Source of the DNA: Ctenosaura bakeri
Taxonomy: Eukaryota > Chordata > Lepidosauria > Squamata > Iguanidae
Direction: 5' to 3'
DNA length: 64,000 nucleotides
Assembly: GCA_948474755.1 (NCBI GenBank)
Contig: CAOLHI010001021.1
Span: forward strand, 1 to 64,000
Shown here in pieces: positions 45,240 through 56,790 of this stretch; the stretch's first letter is position 1; each line of letters starts with the position of its first letter. The translations under genes were made by a program, and so were the position numbers. The notes below the pieces were generated by a model. That model worked only from the letters and a program-made list of their open reading frames with translations. It did no database searches and was not told where the DNA came from.

Positions 45240-46035
45240 AACTAGAATGAAATTCTCACTCTTAGCAACACCTGCTACAAAGTGGTGTGAATTTTTCCTG
45301 CACACATCTCATGCAAGGAAATGGATTATTATTTTTTCTTTCCCATCTCTCTGTCTCTTGGATCCTTCCTTCTGTCTCTGTGGCCTACCTGAAAGGGAAA
45401 TGATCGTGGATAATTCAGAGACGTTCCTCCAAGGCAATAGCCATTTGCCCTGGCGACTTGATCTTTATTGTTCCAAGCTGAGCAATGTTATGTGGATAAT
45501 CGTAATAGCACTAATGGCATTAGAGTTTGTAATTTGATTAATGTCAGGCTCTGGCCAAATGAAGCTGGCTTTAGCCAGTCGTCCGGCTTCATCCCGCTCC
45601 ACCTAATTCCATTACAGCCCCTGCTTAAGTGAAATAAAGAAGCATTTGATGTACTTCTCTACCTGCCTCAGCCAGCCATGATTGAGAAAGACAGGGACTG
45701 TATTCTTTCAGGGTCAGGGTCCTTAATTGATGTAAATCTAATTTGGGAGGAGGTCTCCATTTACACAAACCAGGATCTGGGTGCCGGAGAAGGCTGGCTG
45801 CGTGAATACCTCTTTGTCCTGCAGCCTTGGTTTCCTCAGTATACTGTCATTCTGAAATAATTTTGCCCATTTCATCTACCAATTGGGGATCATTTTTACA
45901 TCAGGCTTTTAAAGTGCTCAATTGGGGCGGGGGGTTGCAATTGACCAGTGTGTCAGATTTGTTCATTATGCGCTCATATAGCTGGTAACCTGTACGTCAA
46001 AGAAGTACATCTGAAATAATAACAGAGGTAATAAT
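45240..46035. other. Repeat-free block, possible conserved non-coding sequence
   Basis: No repeat was recognised. 45400-45700 has homeodomain-like TAAT/ATTA cores (GTAATTTGATTAATG) and near-balanced composition. The frame at 45247-45537 has no splice support. Conservation cannot be judged from one sequence. Confidence 0.2.
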
Positions 46036-46039
46036 AGTA

Positions 46040-46687
46040 CAGTCAGACCTTCACATTTGCTAGGGTTAGGGGCACAGGATCCCTGCAAAAGTGGGGGAAA
46101 ATGCAAATATCAAAATGTGTGTGTGGGGAAAGGGGGTCAAGGCATGGCAGGGAGAACAGGCACCTGTGATCCATACCACGTCATGGAAAAGAGAAGGGAG
46201 GTGTCAGCTAGAGCATGTCTAGGGTGGGATAAGTAGGGCATGTGCCCTGGGCACCAGTGCCAAGGGGACACAAAAAAAGCTGTGCCAGTAGCAACAGAAG
46301 AGGAGGACGAAGTGGCCCTGGAGGTAGGAGAGTGACTTCTATGCTTGCCCTAGGCACTGTTTATCCTAGAGACTCCTCTGGTGTCAGCCCTATACTTCCT
46401 CTTTCTTTCCCATGTCCTTTCTTGGGTGTTGGGGAGCATCAGGAGAGGGTTTGTGGTGCTGAGAAATTGGGCTGTGAGCTGTCCTTAGCTGGCCAGGTAA
46501 CAACTGGTGGAGGAGGAAGAAGACCAGACAGGGTTTTTAAAGGGCTGTGGAGTCTGATTGGAGCGGCCAAGAGGGAAGTTTCTCCCAAAAGAGAGACACT
46601 TGAGTGTGGGGAGAGGGCAAAGGTGGAAGAAACTTGTGAATAATCAAGTCTGTGAAAGTGAAATCCACAAATATCAAGGGCTGACTG
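46040..46687. mobile_element. Tc1/mariner (Tigger-like) element, 648 bp, TA duplication
   Basis: Left end CAGTCAGACCTTCACATTTG, right end ATATCAAGGGCTGACTG, TA on both sides (46038-46039, 46688-46689). No transposase. The interior (GAGGGTTTGTGGTGCTGAG, GATTGGAGCGGCCAAGAGGG) is shared in reverse with 57340-57754. Confidence 0.85.
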
Positions 46688-46795
46688 TACAGTCTTGTTG
46701 CCATTTGCAGTGGCACTGTTTAAGAAGCTGTTGGTTGCCGTTCTTCTCTTAAATAGCGGGGAAGTTCCACATGGGAGCCAAATGGACAAACATGG

Positions 46796-46852
46796 GGGCT
46801 ATAGTTCAGTGGCAGAGCACTTACTTCGCATCCAGAAGGTCCCAGGTCCTCA
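46796..46852 (+). mobile_element. tRNA-like SINE head of a second type
   Basis: GGGGCTATAGTTCAGTGGCAGAGC contains a good box A; CATCCAGAAGGTCCCAGG gives the anticodon-arm and T-arm start. It breaks off at the MITE, so it is not a functional tRNA gene. Confidence 0.65.
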
Positions 46853-46984
46853 GTAATTTCCTGGGGCCCAAGAGCTCCCTGGCTGAGAATTCTAAAGGCT
46901 CCTCTCTAAACTGCAAACCCTGGGATTCCATAGGAGGTTGAAAGTGGAATAATAGCACTGTCACAGTGTAATGTAGAAAGGCCC
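46853..46984. mobile_element. Palindromic MITE, left part missing
   Basis: It starts mid-element (GGGGCCCAAGAGCTCCCTGG) and runs to a normal right end, GTAGAAAGGCCC. Confidence 0.8.
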
Positions 46985-47829
46985 TTAGATAAAGTAGCAA
47001 AACAGAGAGGCCAATTTCAGTCCAGCCCTTCAATCTTCTTTTCTTTTCTTTTCAAATGGGTTCCCCAAAGATTTTCTTTCTGTCGGGGCTTCACTTCAAC
47101 AAAGCGTTTGTTTCCAAGATGGATCTGACAACGAAAGAGTTAAAACTATTCTGGCATAGAGAGAAGGGCTTGTCATGAGGCCAAGGGAAAAGGGGTGAGG
47201 TGAGGTGCTGAGCCGAGTTACATTAATTTCGTCTTTGACAGAAGTGTAATATTCATGGTGGGCAGCCAACATTGCCGTGATATCCTGGCGTGTGGCTGAA
47301 GTTACGGAGCAGCTTGAGTTTGTTATTGGCCGGGAGGAGAAACGCGAGGAGGGGAGGGAGAGAGAGAGAAGGGATGGGAACATGGAAGGAAAGAAAAAAG
47401 GAAAACGTGTGTCTTGGGCAGGTTGTTGGCAGAGGCACGGCTGCCTTTCAGGATTTCTATTCAGGAGCTGTTGCTGTGGAGATTCTCTCCTCCCCTCACC
47501 AATGGGGTCATGGAGAAAGCAAGTTGTCGTTAATGAAGAGGAAAACGAGGTCCTATTCTTCCCTTGTCAAGAGCGGTGGGCTTTCCTTTTTAGTCCAAAC
47601 GACTTGAGGTACAAAGGATAATGGCAAGGGACAGACTAGAGCTGGGGGGCCGAGGGGTTAATGAGATGGGCTTGTGAGCGTGGAGACCATCTTCAGACAC
47701 AAAACCACTGATTCTTCCTGACTCCAGACTTCCTAATGAGGTCAGACCCGAGCCTCCTTCTGGGTGCAGCGTGGCTGTTCTTGCAAGGCCGGCAAAACGG
47801 AGGGAGGGAGACGGACATTAGATACGTAA

Positions 47830-47848
47830 ATATATATATATATATATT
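47830..47848. repeat. (TA)n microsatellite
   Basis: A short uninterrupted TA run. Confidence 0.93.
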
Positions 47849-47929
47849 CACAGACTTTCTCCTTCCCACTCAGAATGGGAGAACATGTCGAGAAAATTGT
47901 CAGTGACCCCAGGATTTTTCTCCCTGGAG

Positions 47930-48260
47930 GAAAATAATTGGTGCTTCTGTCATTTTTTTTTTGGTTAGATTTTGTGCAAAAACCAGTGTGTTGCATCCAA
48001 AATACACTGTTTTTATGCCCTTGAAGCACGCTATTCTGTGTATATATTTGTACAAAACACGACTTCTTTGTATACAAAGGAATTTTCACGGGGAAAAGTA
48101 CAGAAAATATTTTTCTTTAAAGGTATTGGAAAATGGCGTAGAGTTTTATGCAGTTTTCCAATACCATCCAAGAAAAAATCTGACTTTCCCCACTGAAAAT
48201 TCCTTTGTACATGAAAAAGTCATGTAATCACATGCAAGGGGGGGAAAGAGGTAATTTTTT
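47930..48260 (+). repeat. TTTTGCACAAAA-rich repeat, diverged copy
   Basis: GATTTTGTGCAAAAACC, TTTGTACAAAACACG and ACAAAGGAATTTTC. A GAAAATTCCTTTGTA segment near 48196 mirrors 48076-48089, giving a local hairpin. Confidence 0.4.
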
Positions 48261-49080
48261 TTCTTTCTCGCACACAAAAAATGGAATAACCAAGTATTAC
48301 ATCCCTAACTGACATTGTTGAGAATGAGTTGTTACAAGTTCATTTCTTCCCAATTCCGCCGTAATGGTACTGCCAAGAATTACATGGTCTGTCCAAAACA
48401 GAGTTCAAAGAAGAGTTCTTGACTTCCATCTTGAGTTGGTTTTTGGTGTCTATCAGACCATTTCAGATCAATGGTTTTAAAATATCATGTCCACTTTCTG
48501 GAGATTATCAAAAGAAGGTCATTCAGCCATTCACCAATCCATTTGTTTGGTGGATTCTTACATTTATATGGTGTCTTTCTTCAGCGGCACTCAAAGCCAT
48601 GTTTAGCTCAAAACAGCAGGGAGTGAAAGGGTCAAAATGCCCCCCAAATACCTCCAAACACCCACTTGGTGATATGAGAGGTGCTTTTACCATGTCTTTT
48701 GGGGGGCCCTAGACTATTTTAGGTGTGGGAGATGCCGTGACCAGGAAATGAATTTCTTAATGGCAGCATGGTGGAGCCCTTCAAGGTCTCCTGGGCAGCT
48801 AATGTTGCACATCCCCAGCCACTGACAGTTGCCAGTCCCTGGTTGAAAGCCTGGGGGGAGGACCTTTAACCCTCCCAAAATTGTGGACAGAGATGAGAAC
48901 TGTGCAACTCTCCAGTAGTTGCTGAACTGCAGCTCCCAGCAGTTTTAGCCAGTATACTCAAAGCTGAGGGATGTGTAGACTGTTGATTTCCCACCCCTGG
49001 TTTTGAGCTACAACATCCTGATTTGAAGGTTTGCTTTGTGCCTGAATAGCATGACAGTCTAAATAGGACATCAGTTTGGT

Positions 49081-49110
49081 TTCTTTCTTTTTTCTTTTTT
49101 TTTTTTTTTT
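49081..49110. repeat. T-rich run
   Basis: Interrupted T run ending in 18 or more consecutive T. Confidence 0.9.
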
Positions 49111-49654
49111 GTGGTAAAAAAAAACGGCAGATGAGAAAACAGATAGGACTTCATGGGGGTGGGAGTCACTCTCTGTGTGATATCTCGAATGTGTTTGGTG
49201 TAACTAAAACATATCCATAACAGTCGGGTTTAATATTCATAGCAGCTTCCTTTTTTGCCAAATGGTGAAGGATTTCAGTTCAGTACCAAGGACAGCAGCT
49301 CATCAAATGGATGACAACTGTGGGATTTCCAGTGATTTATAGCAAAACAGGGACTTTCACAAGTGAGGCTAAGAATAACATGCTGTCGAAAGGGAAAGAG
49401 GGGCTATTTTTAATTGTACACTCCTTTCACTTGGTGAAGATTTTGAAATTTTTTTTTTTACAGTCAGGGAAATCCACATGAAAAACAGCCCTAAATCCAA
49501 CAATCTCTTAATGGTTCGTAAATCAGAACTTGCTGGCTGGGACATTCTGTGAGTTGTACTCCAAAAAGGAACGTTTCTAAGCTCTGTCATATATTTATGA
49601 TAGCGTGAGCTTTCTTGGATTAGAGATCACTTCATCTGAGGTATTTTCCAGCAT

Positions 49655-49850
49655 TGTTGCTGTTGTGCGCACACCTTCGAGTCATGTCCACCTAATGGCA
49701 ACCCTAAAGCAAACCTGTCATTCGGTTTTCTTGGACAGATTTGTTCAGAGGAAGTTTGCCATTGCAATTCTCTGAGGCTGAGAGTATGTGACTCCTCAAA
49801 GTCACCCAATATCTCTCAGAGTCTTAGTCTAACAAACCATTATGCCACCT
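49655..49850 (-). mobile_element. tRNA-derived SINE
   Basis: Reverse orientation: GTTGCTGTTGTGCGCACACC tail, GGTTTTCTTGGACAGATTTG body, GAGTATGTGACTCC. The head is degraded near 49850. Confidence 0.85.
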
Positions 49851-49939
49851 CTTATCATCCAGAGGTTCAGGTATGAATACTGGACAGGATACTGTGAACA
49901 TTAAAAGAGCTATCCAAAGTCTTGAACCTTATTCCTAAA

Positions 49940-50060
49940 TATGGTGTACGCTTCACATTTGTGAGGGTTTGGGGTGCAGAACCCCAGCAAAAGTGGAAAA
50001 ACCATGAATACCCCCCCTTGCAATCCCTCTCCCATTCCTCTCTAGAGTTGCCTCTCCCAT
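49940..50060. mobile_element. Tigger-like terminal fragment
   Basis: TACGCTTCACATTTGTGAGG, GGTGCAGAACCCCAGC and AAAAGTGGAAAAACCATGAA parallel the end of the 46040 element. The very terminus is degraded. Confidence 0.55.
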
Positions 50061-50560
50061 TTCCTTGCCTCTGGCCCCAGTGCTCCCAAGGGGAAGAAAA
50101 AAGACAAGATAAAGGGCTTACTGATTCTTTCCCCTCAGATGGAGAAGAGTGGAGTGCCGAGGTCTAGTGTTCTAGCTACTTCCAGTTGCCATCTTGAGAA
50201 AGGAGATTCCTCCCAAAGGGGAGGGCTAATAGCTGGGGATGTGGAGCACTGTTAATTTGGGAATGTGACCCAGAGAGATAAATGATTGATTCCATGTCCC
50301 CTCTTCCACTTTCAGTGTTTTAACCAATATCAGAACTTCTACCCTACTGTAGCCAAAGCAGCCTTCCCCAGTCTTGACTACAGTTCCTATTATCCTAGCC
50401 AACAACTGTGTGATCAGGAGCTGATGGGTGATACAGTCCAACACACCAAGAATGTGCAAAACCAGAGAGCTCTAGTTGCAGGTCTTCCCTGGTTTCTGCA
50501 GTCTAACCCTCTATCATAACTGTTACGTATGCTGATTGTATTCTTTCTTTTTCTTTGTAG

Positions 50561-50670
50561 ATGTTTCCCTGACTATAGCAGATAAAGATACTAAGGAGGT
50601 CTTAGCAAAATACAACATCCCTGTGAAGTACCTGCGCCCCTTCCACCATTATCACTGTGCACTGGTGCTG
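50561..50670 (+). CDS. CCDC33: CCDC33 exon, end of C2 domain
   Basis: A 110-nt exon with a strong pyrimidine tract ending TTTGTAG and donor GTAAGC. With the carried-over G it encodes 37 residues. They begin DVSLTIADKDTKEVLAKY, a C2 strand and calcium-loop region that keeps a D-K-D pattern, then NIPVKYLRPFHHYH and CALVL. Mammalian CCDC33 has KIPIKYLRVFHPYHFELV here (from memory), a close match including spacing. It ends on a codon boundary, in frame with the next exon. Confidence 0.93.
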
Positions 50671-50738
50671 GTAAGCCCTGTCGTGGAAATAACTTACTAT
50701 TGGATTACCTATCTCCTTGCATTTGGGCCATGTACTTC

Positions 50739-50885
50739 TAAACCAGAGCCATCGTAGGGTTGTGGTTTGATTATTGGACTGGCATGCCAGAAGGCCAGCC
50801 ATGGAAACCCATGTACTGGATAACACACACTCCACAAAATTCACTCTGAGATAGATGTGTGACATGAACATGAGCAGCACAGCAC
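50739..50885 (+). mobile_element. tRNA-derived SINE, diverged
   Basis: AGAGCCATCGTAGGGTTGTG, GATTATTGGACTGGC, CCATGGAAACCCATG. The tail is degraded to CATGAGCAGCACAGCACAC. Confidence 0.65.
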
Positions 50886-51936
50886 ACTTCCACAGAAGTC
50901 TTTGAAACTAAAGCATCCATGCAGCTTACAACTTTTAACATTCCAAATTAAGGTGCACAAAGTACTGATTGGCCGAGGGCCATCAGTCCATGCATCCTTC
51001 ATCCTTGACCAGTTTGACCAGATCACATATTTCCTGCCCCTTATCTTTCAGGCACCAGGTTCTCAAAACAATGGGTCTCTCTAGTCTACACTTTCATTTT
51101 CACCCTTATCTGTCCCCCCCTCCATATACCCTCTGAGCTCAGCTACAGTCTTCACATTAGCTAGAGTGCAGCATGTGTAATTAGGACCCATTAACTGTAC
51201 AAAAGCCCTGTTCCTCTAGATGAAAACCTCTAGAGTTAGTTCATCGCTGTGGATCAACACTGCTTCTTACACCTTTGGGCTCTGCTTAATGGATTTGGTA
51301 TAGAGAGTGTCAAGATGGGTGTCAGTACCACAGTACTAGTCAGGGAGAAATTTACCTTTTACTCTGTTTTGCTAGCTTCTTATTCATCAGAATGAATGAA
51401 CATCCATTCATTTGGGAGAAGGGATTTTTTTCAAATGTACTATCACCCATCTGCATTCTGCAATGATACTTTTTCCTCAAGAGAGAGAATCATTAACTTT
51501 CTCTGAGCATTTGGTCCTCTCCTCTTAATTCCAGGCTTATGAGCAACAACCGCCTTGTACAAGAACTGTTTAGTTGAAGTTCACTGAGGTCAGGAAAAGA
51601 AATCTTTATGTAACAGTGATAATCTGTGATGGGAAAATGCTTCAGATTCTCAAACCCTTGCAAGTCAGAGAAATGCGCTCAAGGAAACATGTTAAGTCTG
51701 AGCTCCCTGGATCTCTTTATAAGACAGGAAGAATTGTCATTCTTTCTTTTCCCCACTGCTGAAAATAACAATCTTGCAAAAGCAAACTTGAAAACATGAA
51801 AAATGGCAATGTGCTCAGAGTAAGCCTTTCATACAGCCACCCAGTTTCCTTCTCAATCTAAGGTCCCAAAATACAGCAAGTCTGGTGTAGCACATTTTAA
51901 ACTAATGAAGAAAGGCAGATTGCAATCTACAGCAGT

Positions 51937-52040
51937 GGTTTTCATCCTTTGGTCCTCCCAATGTTTTAGACTTCAGCTCCCAGAAGCTCCAGCCAGTATG
52001 GTCAATGATCAGGAATTCTGGAAGTTGAGTTTTAAAACGT
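51937..52040. repeat. Hairpin repeat of the 'TTTTGGACTTCAGCT' family
   Basis: CAATGTTTTAGACTTCAGCT, CAGCCAGTATGGTCAATGATC, then GGAATTCTGGAAGTTGAG and TTTTAAAACGTTTG. The arms are inverted. Confidence 0.55.
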
Positions 52041-52084
52041 TTGAATAAGCAAGGGCTGAGACGTTTGAATAAGCAAGGGCTGAG
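52037..52084. repeat. Perfect 24-bp tandem duplication
   Basis: The unit starting ACGTTTGAATAAGC is repeated exactly twice, at 52037-52060 and 52061-52084, at the edge of the hairpin repeat. Confidence 0.95.
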
Positions 52085-52114
52085 AACCACCAGTCTAGAG
52101 AACTGGCTCCTAAG

Positions 52115-52205
52115 CCTAGGTCTCCAAATGCTGTTGGAATGCAACTCTCAGAATTCCTAGCCAGCAGAGCCAATGGTCAGCAATTCTGGAATTGATTGTT
52201 CAATT
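52115..52205. repeat. Hairpin repeat of the 'TTTTGGACTTCAGCT' family, second copy
   Basis: GTTGGAATGCAACTCTCAG, CAGAGCCAATGGTCAGC and AATTCTGGAATTGATTG. More diverged than its neighbour. Confidence 0.45.
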
Positions 52206-53338
52206 ACTTTGGAAGAGCCATGGTAGAAAACCGGTGATCTAAAAGACGGGAGGAGAGAGCAAAGTCCCGTTAAGTCCAGATTCTAGGACAGGAGTGAGCC
52301 AAGCAGGATCCATGGGTTATAACCAGCACTTTGAATTCTGCCTGGAAACAGACTGGTAGTCAGTCAAGCTGGTTCAACAGGAATTACCTGGTCCTTGTAA
52401 CCAGCCCCACTCAGCAGCCACAGCATTTTGACCCACTGGAGTTCCTGAACAATTTTCAGAGGCAGCTCCTTGCATTGCAGTAACACCAATGAGATGTAAT
52501 CAAGTCATGTATTGATGTAGCCAGATATGACTTCTCAAGGAATGGGTGCAGCTTATGGCTCCTTGAAAGTTCAGACTAAACCCTAGAGTGGATTTATTAT
52601 CCTAAAGACAAGGAAGCCACCAGACATCACTGATCTGCACTATTAGGCCAGCCCCTCTGGGAAAAGCAAACACAGGAGGGGGAAATTAGATCTGCAAGAG
52701 ACTGAGAGAGGTGTGCTGTCTTCTCCTTGCCCTGACCCACCATGGATCTCAACTGAGCAAGCTTGAAAGCTGCCAAGCTCTGTGACTGATTTGTGGCCTT
52801 CAGCAGCTCGTAGATTTGCACAAACCTAGGCATGTGGCACTGCCTGGCCCTGTTTTCCACCTCTATGGGGGATCAAAAGCAGCTCAAAAAGCAGCCTGAC
52901 ATGTCGTTTGTTTTTCTGCATGAGCAGCCAAGGGGAAGGTTTTTAGAGCTGTCTCCAACAAACGAGTGGAACAAACAGAAGCTGTAGCAAAGGGCGGGAG
53001 AGCATTTGGAAGGAACACGAGTCAGCAGAGGGAAAACAGAGATGCTAGGCTTAGTAGAGCTTAGCAAGCGCTGTTTTTATTCCTTTGTCTGGGTAGTGAG
53101 TATGAATGGGATTGCAGTCAGAAAAGGGCACTGAGAAAGCAGAAGGAAAGTCAACCTGTTTGGGTCTTGCTGTGTGTTAAAGGATTGGGGTATTGCAGGC
53201 CTGCACATGCATGAAAAAGTGCTAGGAAAACATTCTTAACAGGGGTAAAAATGGGAGAACTTTTCTCTTCTAAATCCAGGGAGTGTTGGCTTGAATTCTA
53301 CTGCTTCCTTGCCACATCTCTTCCTTACTATAACTCCT

Positions 53339-53508
53339 GAAAGCCAGCATTTGAGCATTGGACTGTGACTCTGTAGATCAGATCTCAAATCTGTGGTTGG
53401 CTATGGAAACCCACTGGGTGCTTTACACACTCTCAGCCCCAGAAAACTCAGTGATAGGTTCATCTGAGGGTTGCCATAAGTTGGAAACAACTTGAAGGCA
53501 CACAACAA
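53339..53508 (+). mobile_element. tRNA-derived SINE
   Basis: GAAAGCCAGCATTTGAGCATTG has a short head deletion. The body and tail (CAACTTGAAGGCACACAAC) are good. Confidence 0.85.
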
Positions 53509-53574
53509 TTTTTAAAAGAGGTTTTAATATATTTTTTTGGTAGCTTAATTACATTTTAAAACTTCTGTATGTTG

Positions 53575-54690
53575 TAAATGTTGGTCCAAAATATGGCAGC
53601 CAGATTGCTTATAGGTACATCAAGGAGTGAGCAGATCACACTGATATTAAACACACTCCACCAGCTGCCAAATAGTATCCGTTGGAAGTGTGATGAAAAG
53701 ACAGGGTCTTTTTTCCATATGTGGTAGACATGTAAGATAGCAAAAAACAACAACTTTGGAATGGGGTACATGATGAAATCCAAAAATTTGTAAACTGAAT
53801 TTTGAAATGAAACTGGAGCTAAATACGCTAGGACAACAAAGGGAAATAAGAAGTCATCAGAAGATATTATGATATCTAATAACTGCGGCAAGGTTGACAT
53901 ATGCGCAGCACTGGAATGAAAAGAAACATATTAATATAGAAGAATGGAAGTTAAAAGTTCTGGATAGGATAGAGATGGAAAAGTCAGCATTTTCTTTGAA
54001 GAATAAATCTATCCAGAACTTTGAGAAAGAATGGAAAAGAGTATTGGATTGGGTAAGGATATAAATGTATGAGAAATCAAAGAAGAAATAATGTAACTGT
54101 TCTTCTCTCTGTAAGATGGAAATGATGTTTGTAATGGAATGGAAATAAGCAATTTCAACTGGGAGATTTAAGCATGGAAGTGTGTGGAGGGGGTATTTTT
54201 GAGACAAACTTTCAATAAAAATTATGCAATTAGTTTCTGGACAAAGTACAGAAGGTTGGTTATTACCTTTAACATCCTACATGGTTTGGGTTCAAGTTAC
54301 CTGCAGGATCATCTCTCCCATACAATCCACCTTGTACACTCAGGTCCTCCGGGGGCTGTTTACTTAAACCGTCCAGGACTAGACTGACAATGGTCATCCA
54401 GATGACCTTTTCATTGGCCGCCCCTAGATTGTGGAATGACCTGCTGGAAGAGGTCTGACGGCTAAATGTGCCATCTGAACTTTTAAAAATATTACACCTA
54501 TCTCTTCTGCCAGGCCTACCCAGTTGATTGTGAATTTTAAACTGGTCTCTTCTAAATGGTTTTATGTGTGTTCAGTTGTATTTTAATCTATGACATGCTT
54601 TTAGTTGTATTTTAATTTATGTTGTACCCCACCTTGAGCTTTGAGGAGAAGAAGGTAAGAAGTAAAATGTTGTTGTTGCTTAAATGATAT
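53575..54690 (+). mobile_element. L2/CR1-like LINE fragment split by L1
   Basis: Before 53676 the frame reads AARL then an L-x-x-LHQLP pattern. After 54227 it reads KYRRLVITFNILHGLGSSYL and later WNDL-like sequence. These are successive pieces of the conserved C-terminal region of L2/CR1-type ORF2. The tail ends CACCTTGAGC and a GTTGTTGTT run. Confidence 0.7.
53677..54226 (+). mobile_element. L1 LINE, 5'-truncated, inserted in L2-like element
   Basis: Decayed frames give CDEKTGSFFHMWWTCKIAK and YAQHWNEKKHINIEEWK, the L1 ORF2 C-terminus, with frameshifts. The 3' end is CAATAAAAATTATG. Flanks CAAATAGT (53669-53676) and CAATTAGT (54227-54234) form the target duplication with one difference. Confidence 0.8.
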
Positions 54691-55170
54691 ACCAAATCTA
54701 CCATCCTGGCAAGTCTATAGGACCTTTGGATGGAACAGAGAGCATGACAGGCATACCACAGCTGGCCCTATAGAGCTATAGGGCAATGGACACAGTCTGT
54801 TTTGATGGAAAATGTCAAGCTGTGCAGAATTTTACAAAACCTAGTAGCTTCCTCTTCGTGCATTTGACCCACCCCTCTGACCTTTATTCCTCAAGCTATT
54901 CCACTCATTTGCACACTGAGTAATTTTTTTTTAAAAAAGGAGAGTGCTGGTATTGATGAGACAGTAATGATTAGCTGCTTTGTAATTGCTGAGAAGTCCA
55001 TTTGCAGATGCTGATGGCCCCAACAGTAGCTCTCGGTATAGTTCTTTGCTTTTATTTGACTGATTTGTCCGTAGCCACTAATGGACATCCAAAGTTTATA
55101 GAGAGGGAACCAGGAGAGCTCCATTAAAAAAAATTGTGGGCTACGTCAACTCCTCAAAAACAATATTTTT

Positions 55171-55300
55171 TTTCCCCTGAGGCCCAAGAGCTCTCTGGCT
55201 GAGCATTCTAAAGGCTTCTCCCTAAACCACAAACCCAAGGATTCCACAGGATGTTGAAAGTGGAATAATAGCACTATAACAGTGTAGTGCGGAAATGGCC
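55171..55300. mobile_element. Palindromic MITE, left arm missing
   Basis: From CCTGAGGCCCAAGAGCTCTC to GTGCGGAAATGGCC. The left arm is absent after a T run. Confidence 0.85.
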
Positions 55301-56295
55301 TAAGTTTTAGTCCAAGCGTGCTTTAAGGGTACTCTCCAAGGTGCTGAATCCTCTCTAAGTTCAGTGCTTTGGGTAGCCGCTGGAAAGTTTAGACTAAAAC
55401 CTGGAGTAGAGTCACTACCTCACTGACATTGTGTGCGTGCTAAGCTAGAGGCTGGGAGAAGTTTCAAGTTTTATCTAAAGGCATTTTGCACAAATTGCAG
55501 AAACTATGATGGGAGTGGTGGTGAAGGTGGAAGCACTTGCTTGCCTTGTTCTTGCACTGGAGACAAAACCTCTCAAGGGGTTTGGAGCATGCTCAACAGG
55601 CCGTCTTGCCATGCCCAGACAGCCTGTTTCAGCCAAATTCTTCCCAGCTGTGACATCTCTTCACATCCTGTTTAACATCTACAAATCATGGAAAGGGTGT
55701 ACAGTTAACTTCTATTCCCTGCTCAGGAAAAGTGTGGAGACAGTGGGATCATACTCACAAGCTATGTCCCTAGCTCTATGTTGATAACCCAAGTGAATGA
55801 GGCAGTGAAACCACTTTGAGTTTTAGTCAGAACTTTAAAAGTTCTCTCCTTTAAAGTTCAGACTAACACCCAGAGTGGATCGAGCATTTCACTGACATGG
55901 GAGTCAGCAGACCTTTCTGCTTCTCACCCCCATCTCAGGCCCCATAAATTTGGCATTGGCCAGACAGTAGCCAGATCCCTTTGAATCCTAAGTCCATTCC
56001 CCCAAGAATCCAAATGTTATTCATTTTACTCTAAAGAGATTAGTGGGAATGGTACCAACCATGTCTTCATGGGCTTGTAAAGTACTGAAATGCCAAACAG
56101 AAAAGATTGATGATATTGATCTATCCAGACAGTTCTCTCTAGGGGAGTATGAGCTTTAATTATCAATTCCTGCTTGATTGTTAGTTATGGCTGCTCTGAG
56201 ATCCACTGCAGAGCAATCCACACTGTTTATAAACATGACTTGGCTGCTTGGTTTATGGCCTTTCACTTAGTGGTTTCATTCTTCCTCTAAAACAG

Positions 56296-56397
56296 CCTCG
56301 AAAGAAGGACCCAATGGGGACGACACTGTTTGCAACCATCATCCGTAAAGGCAGCCTCATCCCACGATACGGTGGAGTGAATTACACCGGCTTGGAG
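56296..56397 (+). CDS. CCDC33: CCDC33 exon after the C2 core
   Basis: A 102-nt, phase 0-0 exon encoding 34 residues: PRKKDPMGTTLFATIIRKGS, then LIPRYGGVNYTGLE. The acceptor ends AAAACAG and the donor is GTAAGG. Mammalian CCDC33 has a QLYATVVRKSSFIPRY segment at this point (from memory); the basic, hydrophobic 'FATIIRKGSLIPRY' block matches well. The lizard sequence is shorter before this block (PRKKDPMGT). The next exon was not found before 64000, so the gene continues outside the window. Confidence 0.92.
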
Positions 56398-56703
56398 GTA
56401 AGGTGGACAAAGTTCTGTTGGTGAGTTTTGGAATCTTTATACGATACTAGTATATATACCCAGCCTTGCCTGGGATTTTATTTTCTCATAGGTAATACTT
56501 GTTGGAAAGATTTGAGATTCTGTGTCTCTAATTCCCCAAACTGTCTTATCCAGTACCTGTAACTTTTCCCTATATTCCCCAATCCAATTTATATTCTGAG
56601 TTATTAACATACAGAGGTTGGGTTCCTGAGGGAATACACTGCCCTCCTCCTTGCTGCTAGGCCTTGTTTCCATAGCATCTGGCCTATACAAGACAAACAC
56701 AGT

Positions 56704-56790
56704 TGACTGAGGCCTGTGAGTTCTCTGGCTGAGAATTCTAAAGGCCCCTCTGTAAACTGCACACCCCAGAATTCCATAGAATCTTCTTAG
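56704..56790. mobile_element. Palindromic MITE fragment
   Basis: GAGTTCTCTGGCTGAGAATTC, AAAGGCCCCTCTGTAAACTG and CCAGAATTCCATAGAATC are the centre and inner right arm of the MITE. Both termini are lost. Confidence 0.7.

Larger units (their letters stand above)
42894..50560 (+). other. CCDC33: CCDC33 intron, 7.7 kb, phase 1
   Basis: Bounded by GTATGG and TTTCTTTTTCTTTGTAG. Joining G to AT restores Asp. The stretches 43341-43781, 48261-49080 and 50061-50560 show no confident feature beyond weak hairpin-repeat fragments near 48917-49005 and 50362-50450. Confidence 0.85.
50671..56295 (+). other. CCDC33: CCDC33 intron, 5.6 kb, phase 0
   Basis: Bounded by GTAAGC and TTCTTCCTCTAAAACAG. The stretches 50886-51936, 52206-53338, 54691-55170 and 55301-56295 show no feature I can name, apart from CACTGACATGG-type fragments near 55420 and 55890. 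Confidence 0.85.

Noticed and set aside
46796..46852. Functional tRNA gene
   Set aside because: Only the D-arm and anticodon-arm part is present. The T-arm is cut by the MITE and no complete cloverleaf can be formed.
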